Shown here piece after piece: positions 47,301 to 58,310 of a stretch of DNA of 64,000 nt (its first letter is position 1; the number at the start of each line of letters is the position of its first letter). The stretch comes from Sarocladium kiliense. Taxonomy: Eukaryota > Ascomycota > Sordariomycetes > Hypocreales > Sarocladiaceae. The notes under the pieces were generated by a model, which saw only the letters and a program-made list of their open reading frames with translations, made no database searches and was not told where the DNA came from. Made by a program: the position numbers and the translations under genes. Where the stretch lies: assembly GCA_030734395.1 (NCBI GenBank), contig JAUZTG010000020.1, positions 806,001 to 870,000 on the forward strand, read 5' to 3'.

Positions 47301-49543
47301 TTGATCAGCCGTGTCGCTGAGCCTCTATAGTGGCTTTGTCCTCTGCCACATGAATACCGGCCAGGCTACGGAGTAGCTTGCCCAGAACTTTGACGTGGTT
47401 GCCTACGGGAACGCCGGTAGATGCAAATACCAAAGGCTGAGCAATGTCTCTGGCCTACTGGTCCTGTGCAACACTGAAACAGACCTGGGGAATGATCAGA
47501 GTCTGGAAATGACCCAAAAGTCATGCCGCCGGACAGAGTTGATGAAGCTTGCACGTCGTGCCATGCACATTAACCTTGCCGGGCGACTCACGCAGGTAAC
47601 GACTCATCATGAGTCGAGCCAGGACTATCCCACCTCCAGCTGAGATCTTGCAGCCAAGTCAGCAATGCTTCCCGAATCTACACGCCGAGATCTGGCTTGC
47701 GGCATTGACCGATCCGACGTGAAAGCTCGCCCCTCGCAACGTGGCATGTTGGATGATACGCAGGGGTTGCAACTTGTTCACATAGCATTTCGCGGGAACC
47801 TGCGTCCCTCGTATCTCGTTCGCCTGTGTCCGTGAACAGGCTGCGAGCAGGTATTTTGGGGAGTAATGGTGTGGTGTTCCTGTTGAGCAGCCACTCTCAG
47901 CCCCCGATGACTCAACAACCAACCACCATCTTGTCAGCGCATCCCACGCCACACGCTACAATTCAAACGGCATACGACAAACATGATACACAAAAACTTT
48001 GCACCCGTAGTCACGTTGTGAGGACACTCCCGTGATCTTGCGTTCCTACGGCTGCCTTGCTGGAGACAGAGAGATCTTGGCGAGGCTGTCTGATTCTTGC
48101 ACAGCCATGCGATCAGAAATAGACACCCACACGTCTTCGTTGGACAACTTATCCCTGTCTAAGCCAACATGACCCAGCTGGGCGAACACTGGTGACGCAG
48201 GGTAAGTTAGGCTGTGGTGTTCACGATGGCCCGCCGTGCGTCGTGGTCACATGGTCCTTGGTGTGACTCTCATCCCAGGCACTTCGTGTGGAGAATGATC
48301 CATGATAGCTGTAAGCGGTGAGGCCTGGCGAGCAAGGGTCTTCTTCGTGAAGAGCTCACGCGTACATCGTGAGATAGGCAGAAAGACCAAATGTTGTCAT
48401 TGGGCCTATTTGCCTCGGCTTCAAGTCTTCTGACCAGGGTCGCTAATTCACGGTGAATCTGCCTGCGTACTGCGTATTCCCGTAGGGGTTATGGGAGGAT
48501 CTCGGAGGACCTTGTGATGGCGGCACTGCCTTCGAGCTCTCGGCCCTGCCGATGTCGCTGCCTAGTCAGTGTGCAGGGTAAGGCAGTTCACTAGACGCTC
48601 TGGCTGCCGGCCGGCGAAGTCGCTCCCTTAGTCAAAGGTGAACAGATCGATAAGCTTGGGTTGACTCTATCTCTTTCAGGTTATTATGGTCTCGAATTAC
48701 TTAGAATGCGGATTGTCCTACGGTTGTGGGATAGTTCTAGCGTCTCTGTATCCATACATTATTGCAACCCAATATCAGTATAGCCCTCTAGCATTGCCGC
48801 ACACACTACTCCGTACCTACAGTGCTGTACATCAAGCATAAGGTACTTCTAAAATTCTATGCCGACCGCAGTCTCGCCACAAAGTAGACTAAGCAACAGC
48901 ATCTTGCCCCCAATCCTAATATCCACCTAAGTGTCATGGACAAATGTGGTGGTTTGAAACTAGGACACGGGCTTCCATTCCGTTCTATCTGCACACGAAG
49001 AGTTGCGTTGTCTCCACTGGTCGGTCAGTTCGATCGGCAACATGAAACCCCTCGCTAACGACGATGCATCGATCACCAATGTAAGTTACGCGAGAACAAG
49101 TTTATGAAGCAAAGAGATATCTCGTGAACATGTGATCCGTGTAGTCGAACTTCAGGAACCCCTGCCGCCGAGGAATTCCCAGGAGAACGCCCTCCCACCC
49201 AATGCGACACACTTTGGCAGATGTATGCCTCAACGAAGATACTCCAATGTCGCTTCACGTGAGCCTCAATTCCTCGATATGTAGGCCCGTTGTGGCATGG
49301 AGACTATTGACCCAAGGGACATTTTCTCTTGCTGATGCGATCAGTGTATTCAGACCGAGAGTCAGGCGGGTTGGGTGTCTCCATACATGATCAGTGCGTA
49401 TGGCAGTGAATTTCGCTCTACCTCGAAGTGAACTGGAAGAAATGTCCTAGTAATCTCTGTGATTCCGGAAACCTCGTGAAGCTATAAGTACAAACCTTGG
49501 CTGGACGATGGTAGATCCAAGCTTGCTTCCCGAGCCGAAAATC

Positions 49544-49549
49544 CACGTG
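49544..49549. promoter_or_regulatory. CACGTG E-box, distal
   Basis: CACGTG in the context TCCACGTGGC, about 1 kb upstream of the Git1-like gene. A lone core at this distance is weak evidence of function. Confidence 0.25.
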
Positions 49550-50070
49550 GCTGTGGGAGGTAATCTCGTTGTCCCTGCTTCCACCACTCGTTTCTGCGTC
49601 TTTCTGTGGGGCCATGGAGTGTTCATTCCGCAAAGATAAAGCCCGTTGCTGGTGGCCGTACTTCCGAGTTGGCATCAGAAGTGCACTTATACGACGCCCG
49701 CCAGCCAAGACGCGCCAAGCTGTCGGATGGAGATCCGAGCGGAGACTCGCCGGCAGCCGCACGGGATGCCACCACATGAACTCTCTTGCACTGAGAGGTT
49801 GGCCAAAAAGCAACCCTTGGCTATAAATGAATAAGCTTTCCTGGATTTTCTATATGGAATCAGAATCCAAAGAAACACAAAGCCAATCATCTCCTGCTGT
49901 TTGTCCCCGTGGGGGGCCGTGTTGCAAGCTCCCGTCAACCACAACGACGGACTGGGAGCCACATGCACCCACAACGCCATCGGCCGAAAGCAGACAAGGC
50001 TCCAGATATGTGCCGTATTGCCGAATCGTCACCATGCATCTGCTCCTGGATCTACATGGCCTTACCTCAG

Positions 50071-50086
50071 GTAGGTAGGTAGGTAG
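50071..50086 (+). repeat. (GTAG)4 microsatellite
   Basis: Four tandem GTAG units in the upstream region of the Git1-like gene. No function is implied. Confidence 0.85.
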
Positions 50087-50377
50087 GCAGCTGTAGAGAA
50101 AGACCCGACATTGCGGGAATAGCGTTGCAGATGCCTGGTAGAAAGCTGCTGGAGCTTCGGCGAAGACCGATCAGCCGAAAGGCGCACTCCATGTGATTCC
50201 TACAAGAAGCGCCACATCGTCACCTCAATTCTCCGAGATCTGCTTCGTTATCTTGTTTACTTTAGCCTTGCTCAGTCTCCTCATAGCAGCTTCACCAGTC
50301 CTTCGCAACTTTGGGCAACACCGAGAGGAAGGTGAACCTGTGCCCTACCTGACCTGCACCTGCCTTCTGTGTCGCTG

Positions 50378-50383
50378 CACGTG
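50378..50383. promoter_or_regulatory. CACGTG E-box, proximal
   Basis: CACGTG in the context TGCACGTGAA, 164 nt upstream of the Git1-like start codon. In yeast GIT1 is induced by phosphate limitation through Pho4; a like role here is inference. Confidence 0.4.
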
Positions 50384-50546
50384 AATGACCTCGTCTCACT
50401 TTTTTTTTTGCTCGTCGAATCTCCGATAAACCACCCTGACTGCACCGTTGTGCATGTGCTATTGAGAGCGTGACAGCCCATCATTCTTATCGTGCACCAC
50501 GTTCTAGCGACTTCGACAACTGACCTTGGCTACAATACTTGTCGCC

Positions 50547-52352
50547 ATGGCCGAATTCCACAACCCTTTCAAGCGCCCGAAGCCCCAAAGTGAGCCTGTC
50601 CTTGAGCAGACAGAGGCACTTCCGCTGGATGCGGTCATCGAGAAGAAGTCCTTCCTTCAGAGAGTCCTCCCTGTGTTTGCCTGCGGTGCTGGTTTATTTT
50701 CCGATGGCTACATCAATAACGTAAGACGCGAGACCCCAGAATTTGTGACCCGAATGATTTGGTACTAGTTCTAACGCATGATCTCCATCAGGTCATTGGT
50801 TCCGTGACCACCGTCTTCGGCAAGAAGTATGGCGACTTATACACCGGGACAACAGCAGCGAAGAACGTCGCTGCAATTGCTTTCGCGGGCACCGTCGTCG
50901 GCCAGCTGATTTTCGGTTTTCTTTCTGACCATTGGTCTCGCACCAACTCGCTACTCATCTCGACCGTTATACTTATCGTGTTCACGGCGTTGGCGAGCGG
51001 ATCCTATTACCACGGCTCTACGATCGGCATGTTCAATATCTTGACGGCATGGCGTTTCTTTGTGGGCATTGGTATCGGAGGTGCGCATCCACACCTGTTC
51101 CTCACTTATCCGTTCAGTTCTTGGGAAGTGCTGACATTGAATATCTGAAAGGCGAGTATCCCGCTGGAAGCGTAGGCTGTGCTGAATCCACTGGTGAGCT
51201 CAAGAAGGGCACTCGTCACCGCTGGTTCATCCTCTTCACCAATTCGATGATCGACTGGGGTTTCGTGTTTGGTGCCTTTATTCCTTGTATGTGATGAGCC
51301 ATCATGTCCCAAAATCTTCGTAGGCTAACGTCGGAGACCAGACGTCGTCGCAGCGGCGTGCAACAACAAGCATTACAGCACAATCTGGCGAGTCTCTCTC
51401 GGGATCGGTGTCGTCTTTCCCCTCGTTCTTCTCGTCCTCCGTATGAGACTCAAAGAGCCAGAGGAGTTTGCCCGACACTCGATGAAGCGCAAGACGCCCT
51501 ATACTCTGGTTTTGAAGTACTACTGGTGGCGTCTGTTGTGTGTCAGTATCATCTGGTTCCTCTACGACGTAAGTCTCACCTCTCTTCCTGATCCTGGTCG
51601 TCGTCCTTTTGTCAAATTTCTCACTATTCGGGCCTCGGTCGGCTAATATGAGTTAGTTCTCTACGTATGCCTTCGGTATCTACTCTTCTCCTATCCTTGA
51701 AGGCATCTACGGCGGTGGTGACGGAGTACCTCTGACAACCATTTTCGGCTGGAACACGGTCATCAACCTATTCTACATCCCAGGAACCATGATCGGTGCC
51801 TTTGTGAGCGACTGGCTGGGTCCGAAGTACACCCTTGTTCTCGGTGTTCTTCTGCAGTCCGTCGTCGGATTCATCATGGCGGGCGTCTACTCTCAGATCT
51901 CCAAACACATCGCTGCCTTCGCTGTCGTTTACGGCATTTTCCTCTCACTTGGTGAGCTCGGCCCAGGCAACAACATTGGTCTCCTCGCTGCCAAAACATG
52001 CGCCACAGGTGTTCGTGGACGGTACTACGGCATTGCTGCTGCCATCGGCAAGATCGGCGCCTTCGTAGGAACATACGTCTTCCCATCCATCCAGGACGCA
52101 GGCGGTGACGATCCCGTGAAGAGGAACCAGTACCCCTTCTTCGTCGCTGGTAGCCTTTGCATCCTCTCGGCTGCTATCGCTCTATTCGGCCTCCCCAATG
52201 TCGGACAGGATACCATTGCCTACGAAGATATTCGCTTCAGGGAGTACCTTGAGAGGAAGGGCTGGGACACGAGCCAGCTTGGCATCGAGCCTCGCCAGGG
52301 AACTGACGAGGTCAAGGTCCCAGGTAATGGGATGGATCAGCGGAAGGAGTGA
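50547..52352 (+). CDS. MFS transporter, Git1-like (glycerophosphodiester/phosphate family)
   Basis: Proton-coupled major facilitator of the phosphate:H+ symporter group. Yeast Git1 imports glycerophosphoinositol and glycerophosphocholine. Five exons (50547-50720, 50792-51080, 51152-51286, 51342-51568, 51657-52352) give 506 residues, near the Git1 length. The first helix block VLPVFACGAGLFSDGYINNVIGSV is diagnostic for the Git1 branch. The loop 2-3 motif appears as GFLSDHWSRTNSLL (GxLxDxxxRR-type). EYPAGSVGCAESTGE and ELGPGNNIGLLAAKTCATGVRG are the other family blocks. About twelve helices are inferred, with a short acidic/basic C-terminus. All introns are 55-88 nt and joins fall inside motifs that become continuous after splicing. 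A proximal CACGTG upstream is compatible with phosphate control. Inorganic phosphate or glycerophosphodiesters are possible substrates and cannot be told apart from sequence. Confidence 0.9.
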
Positions 52353-52833
52353 GGCAACTGTCCCGCGCTTCTGTCGAAGCTTGGTTGTGGTAACTTTGGT
52401 TAGCACGGATGTTCATGATGAGCGTGCTTCTGTCAAAGTATGCAAGATTGTATCACAGCGGACTCAGTACGTAAGCGATCAGAGGACTACGCAGCAAATG
52501 AATCAAATATTATCAAAATCAAAACGAATCCATTCTTTGTCAAAACCAGACCTGTATCAGCTCTTTCAGTATAAGCTACCGAAGAAAAAGCCATTGAAAT
52601 CGAAGGAAAACAAAAGCAGACCAGAAGACCAGTAACAAGACCAAATCCCTTCTTTTCTCCGTCTCGCGCCTTTTACGATAATCAACTGGTCAATTTCCGC
52701 TTTCGTTCCTTTTTCTCCTCCCTTCTCGCAAGTAAAGTTTTGAGCCGTCGCATTGCCCATGACCACAGATCCGGCGGTGTTTCACGCTTTCAGATCTCTC
52801 TTGAAAACGTCGAGGGAATGACCCGATCCACGT
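52353..52833. other. intergenic stretch between convergent genes
   Basis: 3' flanks of the Git1-like gene and SUB2. Nothing else is recognised. Confidence 0.5.
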
Positions 52834-54863
52834 CTAAGAGGCCATGTAAGTGTTGGCGTCAACACCCTCCTTGGGGAACTCCCTGTTAGAAAAATGTCAG
52901 TAATCATCCAGGTCAAACAACACAAGTGGCTTGAAAGTGTGGCAGTGGAACTTACTTAAGGGCAACCTCGAATCGCTTCTCAATATCCTTCAGCACTTCC
53001 TGATCAGCGTCAGAGCTGATGAAGGAGATCGCCAGACCCTTGGTACCGAAACGGCCAGCACGACCGACACGGTGGAGGTAAGAATCAGCATCACTGGAAA
53101 GGTCGTAGTTGATGGCGAGGTTGATACGCTCGATATCAATACCACGACCGAAGACGTCGGTGGCAACACAGATTCTCTTCTTGAACTCTTTGAAGTCCTT
53201 GTAACGACGGATACTGTGGCATGTTAGTGGACCAAGTTCAACATTCAATTCAACAGATATCTTACCGCTCCTCCTGGCTGACACCTGAGTGCACCGCGAT
53301 GGAAGGGAAGTTGCACTCTCTGAGAAGCTTGTCAAGCTCAGTAGCGCGGACGGTGCTCTTGACAAAGATGATGACCTGGTTGAACTGCAGTTCATCGAGA
53401 AGCTCATTGAGTTTGCGGTTCTTCTCCTTCTCCTCAAGCTTGATGTAGTATTGCTTGAGACCGTGAAGCGTAAGTCTGGTGTCCTCATCGACGTAATGCT
53501 CAGTCGGGTTCTGCATGAACTTGCGGCAGATGGGTTTGACGGCCTCAGAGAGAGTGGCTGAGAACATCATAACCTGCTTCTGCGTAGGAGTTGCGCGGAA
53601 AACGTCCTGCACGTCAGTGCGCATGTCTAGCGTAATGTCAGTCTCTGTGACGATAAATTCGCTTCATTGTGTAGCGTACCAGGTTGGTCAAGCATCTTAT
53701 CGCACTCATCGAGAACGAAGATACGAACGCTACCAAGGCGCAGAGCCTTGTCACGGACGAGGGCCTTCAGACGACCAGGAGTGCCCACAATGATGTGAGG
53801 GCAGGTGTCCTTGTTCTTGAGAATCTCCATGTCCTGCTTGATGGGCGTACCACCGTAGAAGACCCCGGTCTTGACGTCGGGCATGTACTTGCTAAAGCGG
53901 TTGTACTCATCGCGGATCTGGTAAGCCAGCTCGCGAGTGTGGCACATAACCACAACAGAGACCTCGCCGTTGACGGGCTCGATCTGCTGGAGGGTGGCGA
54001 GCACGAAGACCGCAGTCTTACCGAGACCAGACTTGGCCTGGCAAATGATATCGCCACCGAGAAGGGCCTGAGGGATGGTTTTTTGCTGGACTGTCGTTCG
54101 AGCGGACGTTAGATAGTGTTCTCCAAGTAGTAATGAACGAAGCAGCAAAATGCGTCAAAGGGCCCGTCCATCGTCGCAGCTGTTCAAGAACTCGACCGTC
54201 GTCATCTTTAAAGGTATCTCGAGACGCAAAATCGGGTCTGGGTCAATGCCGCTCTTAAGAGTTTCCACTCAGCAGATGCGACGGATCGTCGTGAACGGTG
54301 CGATTCTGCGCAAGCAAGGAGAGCCCTGACCGCGATCGTCCTTCAGCGACGTCGCAAACAGCCAACTGAGACCCCACAGAATCTAGGCGCATCTTCTCAT
54401 GCTTCGGCCCGAGAATATGCCTGCCATTTTGAGCACCGTTGCGAGGTGGCGTGACAGACTGAAGCCTCCTGACGCATCCGCGTCGCGAAAGTGACTTCGG
54501 CAGATATCTCGAGAAAGGATCGGCTCATGATCGCGTCATTGTCTCCACGCCGTTGAATTCTTGCTTGCGAGGATGGACGGACGCTTTGCAGGGAGGGAAA
54601 TATGATGGAAACTTAGGGTATTAGGATATCTAGGACTGACCCTCGGAAGGATGTTCGAAACCGCAGTCGCCGATCGCGCGGAGAAGTTCGGCCTTCAGGA
54701 GGAAATCACGGAAACCGGTGTCGTGAATACCGACGTAGCTGCCCTTCTTTTCGACGTTATCGGCGGCAGAGAGCTGGCCCTTCTTGCCGTTGGCGGCGGC
54801 GGCGGTCTCGTTGGTGTTGATCTCCTCATCGGAGTAATCGATGAGATCTTCCTCGGCAGACAT
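52834..54863 (-). CDS. SUB2: ATP-dependent RNA helicase Sub2 (UAP56), DECD box
   Basis: Sub2 acts in spliceosome assembly and, within TREX, in nuclear mRNA export. Five exons (54863-54641, 54090-53680, 53626-53266, 53213-52956, 52882-52834) give 433 residues, the normal length. Motifs in order: Q-motif region GFRDFLLKAELLRAIGDCGF with HPSEVQQKTIPQA across the first join; Walker A AKSGLGKT; VVMCHTRELAYQI; IVGTPGRLKAL; FVLDECDKML, where DECD instead of DEAD defines the Sub2 branch; MMFSATL; IIFVKST; DVFGRGIDIERI; and HRVGRAGRFGT. The last exon encodes only EFPKEGVDANTYMAS. The first intron (54640-54091) is 550 nt, far longer than the other introns in this window, and its donor is GTCAGT. RPR2 lies divergent, with starts about 0.48 kb apart. 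Confidence 0.97.
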
Positions 54864-55346
54864 GTTGGCGGTTGCGTTTCGGAACGTCGAAAAGCTGTGG
54901 TTTGATGTCTTTCGACAGTTGTTGATTGATAATGCTCTTCCGGGGCACTATTGAGTTGAGAAAGAGCTCACGTCGGTCCTTTTCGGAAAGCGGAGGGATG
55001 TCAAGAGCCCGAAAACACCTGGAAGCGATGTTTTGGGGAGAATAAAAGAGATTGAAGCCGGAAAGAGAGCGGCTCAAGGGTTGTTGTGATGGTTTACCCG
55101 TGTCCTTACGTACCAGGCGGGATGTTGTTTGGGGGATGTTATGGAGGCTGAGGGGAGAAACATCACCGTAGTAAGGTATGCGACCGGCAGATCGTCGGAG
55201 CATTGAGCGGACAAAGAGTCACGTGCGGCGCTACAGTGCTGGAATCATACACTGTATAATGCACACTGTATGGCTAGCTCTTCACCTGAAACCAGATACA
55301 CACGAAGTTCATGAGAGCATTATGGCTGATGCTCATGTAGATGAAG
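54864..55346. other. shared upstream region of SUB2 and RPR2
   Basis: Under 0.5 kb between divergent start codons, so both promoters must overlap here. One CACGTG lies at about 55221. No gene is seen. Confidence 0.5.
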
Positions 55347-55877
55347 ATGGCCAAGCAGAAGGGGCCTAACTCGGTACCGAATAGGCACATTTATACGCGA
55401 GCATCTTATCTTTACCAGGCTGCCCAATACCTTGCCTCACAACAACCTCAAGGGACAGGGACCGATCCAACAGAAGAGCCAGCAACAGAGTTTATAACTG
55501 AAGAGCCGACATCACATCAGAAACCTGATACTCGAAGGCAGAATGGCCCCAAGAACTTATCCCGTCAAATGCTTACGGACATGCGCATCGTCACTCAAAA
55601 AATTCTGATCCGTCAGAGTCCAGACCTCAAACGGACCATCTGCAAATTCTGCGACACCTTGCAGATCGAGGGCCAAACAAGCTCCTCATCCATTGAGAAC
55701 ACGAGCAGAGGCGGCCGAAAACCGTGGGCCGATGTGCTTGCGATACGATGTGGCACGTGTGGTCATGTGAAGCGGTTCCCTGTGTCTGTAGCTAGGCAGA
55801 AGAGGAGGCCGATTCGACACGAGGAGGCCAAGGGAGAGGCCAGATCTGATCAGATGGTTTCAGATGCTGTGACCTGA
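55347..55877 (+). CDS. RPR2: RNase P subunit Rpr2/Rpp21-like
   Basis: Protein subunit of nuclear RNase P, which cleaves 5' leaders from pre-tRNA; the family also includes Snm1 of RNase MRP. Single exon, 176 residues from ATG 55347 (MAKQKGPNSVPNRHIYTRAS). An ATG two codons upstream (55341) is in frame, but orthologues as I recall them begin with MAK. The N-terminal helix NRHIYTRASYLYQAAQYLA and the later LTDMRIVTQKILIRQSPDLKR are family blocks. The zinc ribbon is seen as Cys-x-x-Cys (ICKFCDTL, about 99 and 102) and Cys-x-x-Cys (IRCGTCGHVKRFP, about 135 and 138). The linker between residues 31 and 70 is acidic and variable. The basic C-terminal tail fits RNA binding. Rpr2 is preferred over Snm1 on the KRTICKFC and KPWADVL context. 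Confidence 0.9.
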   Translation: MAKQKGPNSVPNRHIYTRASYLYQAAQYLASQQPQGTGTDPTEEPATEFITEEPTSHQKPDTRRQNGPKNLSRQMLTDMRIVTQKILIRQSPDLKRTICKFCDTLQIEGQTSSSSIENTSRGGRKPWADVLAIRCGTCGHVKRFPVSVARQKRRPIRHEEAKGEARSDQMVSDAVT

Positions 55878-58310
55878 GGGGAAACGATGGGCAGAAGAAG
55901 AAAATCGACCAGTGGCTCTGCGACATCCGGCAAGCCTGGGAATATAGCCGAACCATGCACCAAAGGATGCTCTGGTGGCTATCGCATGTATCCCCAGGCT
56001 GCGGTGCTACTACAATCACCTGAAAGCGAACATAGGAAACCACCTACTGGGGCATGTTGCCTAAACCGCGACATCTCAGGAGTAGGCTTCAAGAAAAGTC
56101 GCTGCAATTGCCCCTCAACCACACCGAGGCTAGGAGAGTCAACTTGCATGCCACTCAGAGGCAAATCCCCTGCAGAAATCCGGCTCGAAAAGCAGTGGGA
56201 CTTGCGCTCAGACTGCCCCATGCAGACTTTTTGGGAGGAGGGGTCTGGCCCGAACCGAAAAGCCAGAGGGCTTGTTTGTGGCGGCGGAAGATCAAGGAGG
56301 TAGAACAAATAAATTGCAACATAATATGTTCTTTTTTTTTAAGCAACACAGTTACAACGCCTGCCTATCGATACCTGGTCATGCGCCGCATGCCATCCCA
56401 AGCGCATTACCTGCCCCCCTCTCTCACACTCTCCTCGCCCAAAACCTTGCTCGCCGCCATAAACCTGCCGTCCATGCCCATGTTAGCAAACCGCCCATCT
56501 CGATGTATAGCAAGCCATTCAGTCTAAGAAGGTAAAAGAAGAGCACAAGAACTCACAATCCACCATGCCAGCTCCCCAGGCCTCTCATCGCTTCCGCCTG
56601 CACGCTCGTCATTCTCAATAGGTTCTCTGTGTCCGATAAGTTTGTAGAAAGCTGCGCAAGCTGTGCCTGAAGATGTGCCTGCTCTCGGCAATGTCACAGA
56701 CTCTCAGTCAGTATGTTTCAGAGGAATACCATAGCTCAAGTGATGTTAAGAAACATTTCCTCCAAGGCATCCGGGATGAGGTACTGGAGGATTAGGGACC
56801 AAATCGGGCAAGTCAACTCACCATCTGCCTCGCCTTCACAGCGCTCCCACTCGTTTGCATACTCTGTCTCGTCGCCGTAGACTGTCCTGCTCCGCGTGAT
56901 GCCATCGTCACTTCCCCTCGGCCCCTAGTCGGCAGTGCCTCCTGGTACCTGGCTGTTCGTTTGTGGCGGGGCAGCACCCGAAAGACGACGTCACCTTCTT
57001 TACTTGGGAGGGCCAATTAAACTAGGCTCAATGGAAGAGGTACGGCTTTGCTTTAGACTGAGGAACCGTTTCTGAATATTGCTTGCGTTGGGCTTTGCTG
57101 TATCTTGTTGAGTTGCTGGAAAGACACGGTGGGACGCGTTGTGTTGTTCAGAGTGGGGTTGCAAACATCACCCACCCCTCCTCTCACATGAGCAACCTCA
57201 CCCACCATCAGGGAGAATCTGACTCTAGTTACTGCAAACTTGTAACAGAGGAAACCACCGCTTACTATGGCAAAAGTTATAGACATCTGGAGTGCATTCA
57301 CAGTCCGTCTTCGAATAATCACAGATATATCATCCGCTGCGCCAAAGGCTGCCTTTCTATTAATGTGCCAACCGCATTTGTGTACTTTGGCTGGACAAGT
57401 TAAGGCTTCTAGGCATCTGCGCCTGTTCTCCTTCCCACCCATAATGTTCCGTCCATGGGCTGATCAATGTTCACCTTCGATTCCTCTCCAAAGACCATGT
57501 CTCTCATACGAAGACCATGTAAAACCAGAAAAAAGAGATTTGCGTCCTACCAAGAAACCTCCTTGTCTAATGTATTGTGTACTGTGCCGAACCAAGGAAA
57601 TCGATAAATAAAAGTGTCAAGTCGAAAAAACGCCTAATCTTTCCATACCTGGAAAACCAACTATGTGTGGAGTCGTGCCAGATGTGCAGTGACCACACAG
57701 GGCGCAGTGGCTCCTGCATATGAGGGTTCCTCTCATGCAGCATGGGTTCTGGGGCCCAAGAAACCATGTCGGGGTCGTCCCGGCCTGTTAGTGAAATCGG
57801 GCTGCTGATCTTCGAAATTATTATATGTTGATAAAGGCTGTGCTGATGTACCGTGTCCCAATGCAATGTTCCCAGAAAGACCAATCGCTCGATGTCGTCA
57901 TTCCAAATTGTATGTACTGGACGTGGTAGTCCGGAGGGCTGCGAGACCCGTCCACGTTGGATGATCCAAATGTAACCATTTCATCGCATCATTAACTTTT
58001 CACTAGCACCTCGCTCTGGCCAGAATTAGCCGCCCTGGGACCTACTCCTTTTGCTTGCCAGTAGTTCCAGCAAAGCTGTGGAACACCGTGTGACGATAAA
58101 GAGCCACGATAAAGAGCGTTTCCAGAACAGGATCACCCAGGAACTTTAGGCAGACGGGCCGTTGCTCATTCCGCAAATGATCACCATGAGGAACTCCTGC
58201 AAGACCATCAATGCCACGAGAAAGGATGTGATAGTGACTCTAGGGAGCAATGCGACCCGCGATTGTGGTCAACGGTCGTCGATATGTCGGGAAATTCTGA
58301 GCTCATCAGT
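55878..58310. other. 2.4 kb stretch without a convincing gene
   Basis: Only short frames on both strands, none with motifs. A T8 run is at about 56332-56340. The right end is the 3' flank of the reductase-like gene. Confidence 0.5.

Larger units (their letters stand above)
44331..50546. other. 6.2 kb stretch without a convincing gene
   Basis: The left part (44331 to about 45900) is purine-rich on the plus strand, that is pyrimidine-rich in the sense of the cyclin gene, and is probably its promoter and long leader. At 45863-46809 two overlapping plus-strand frames of 291 and 284 codons are both open, but both are low in complexity and rich in His, Arg, Thr and Pro, which points to GC- and CA-rich DNA rather than a gene. 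From 46800 to 50070 only short frames are seen, with no transposon motif or RNA gene. Confidence 0.5.
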
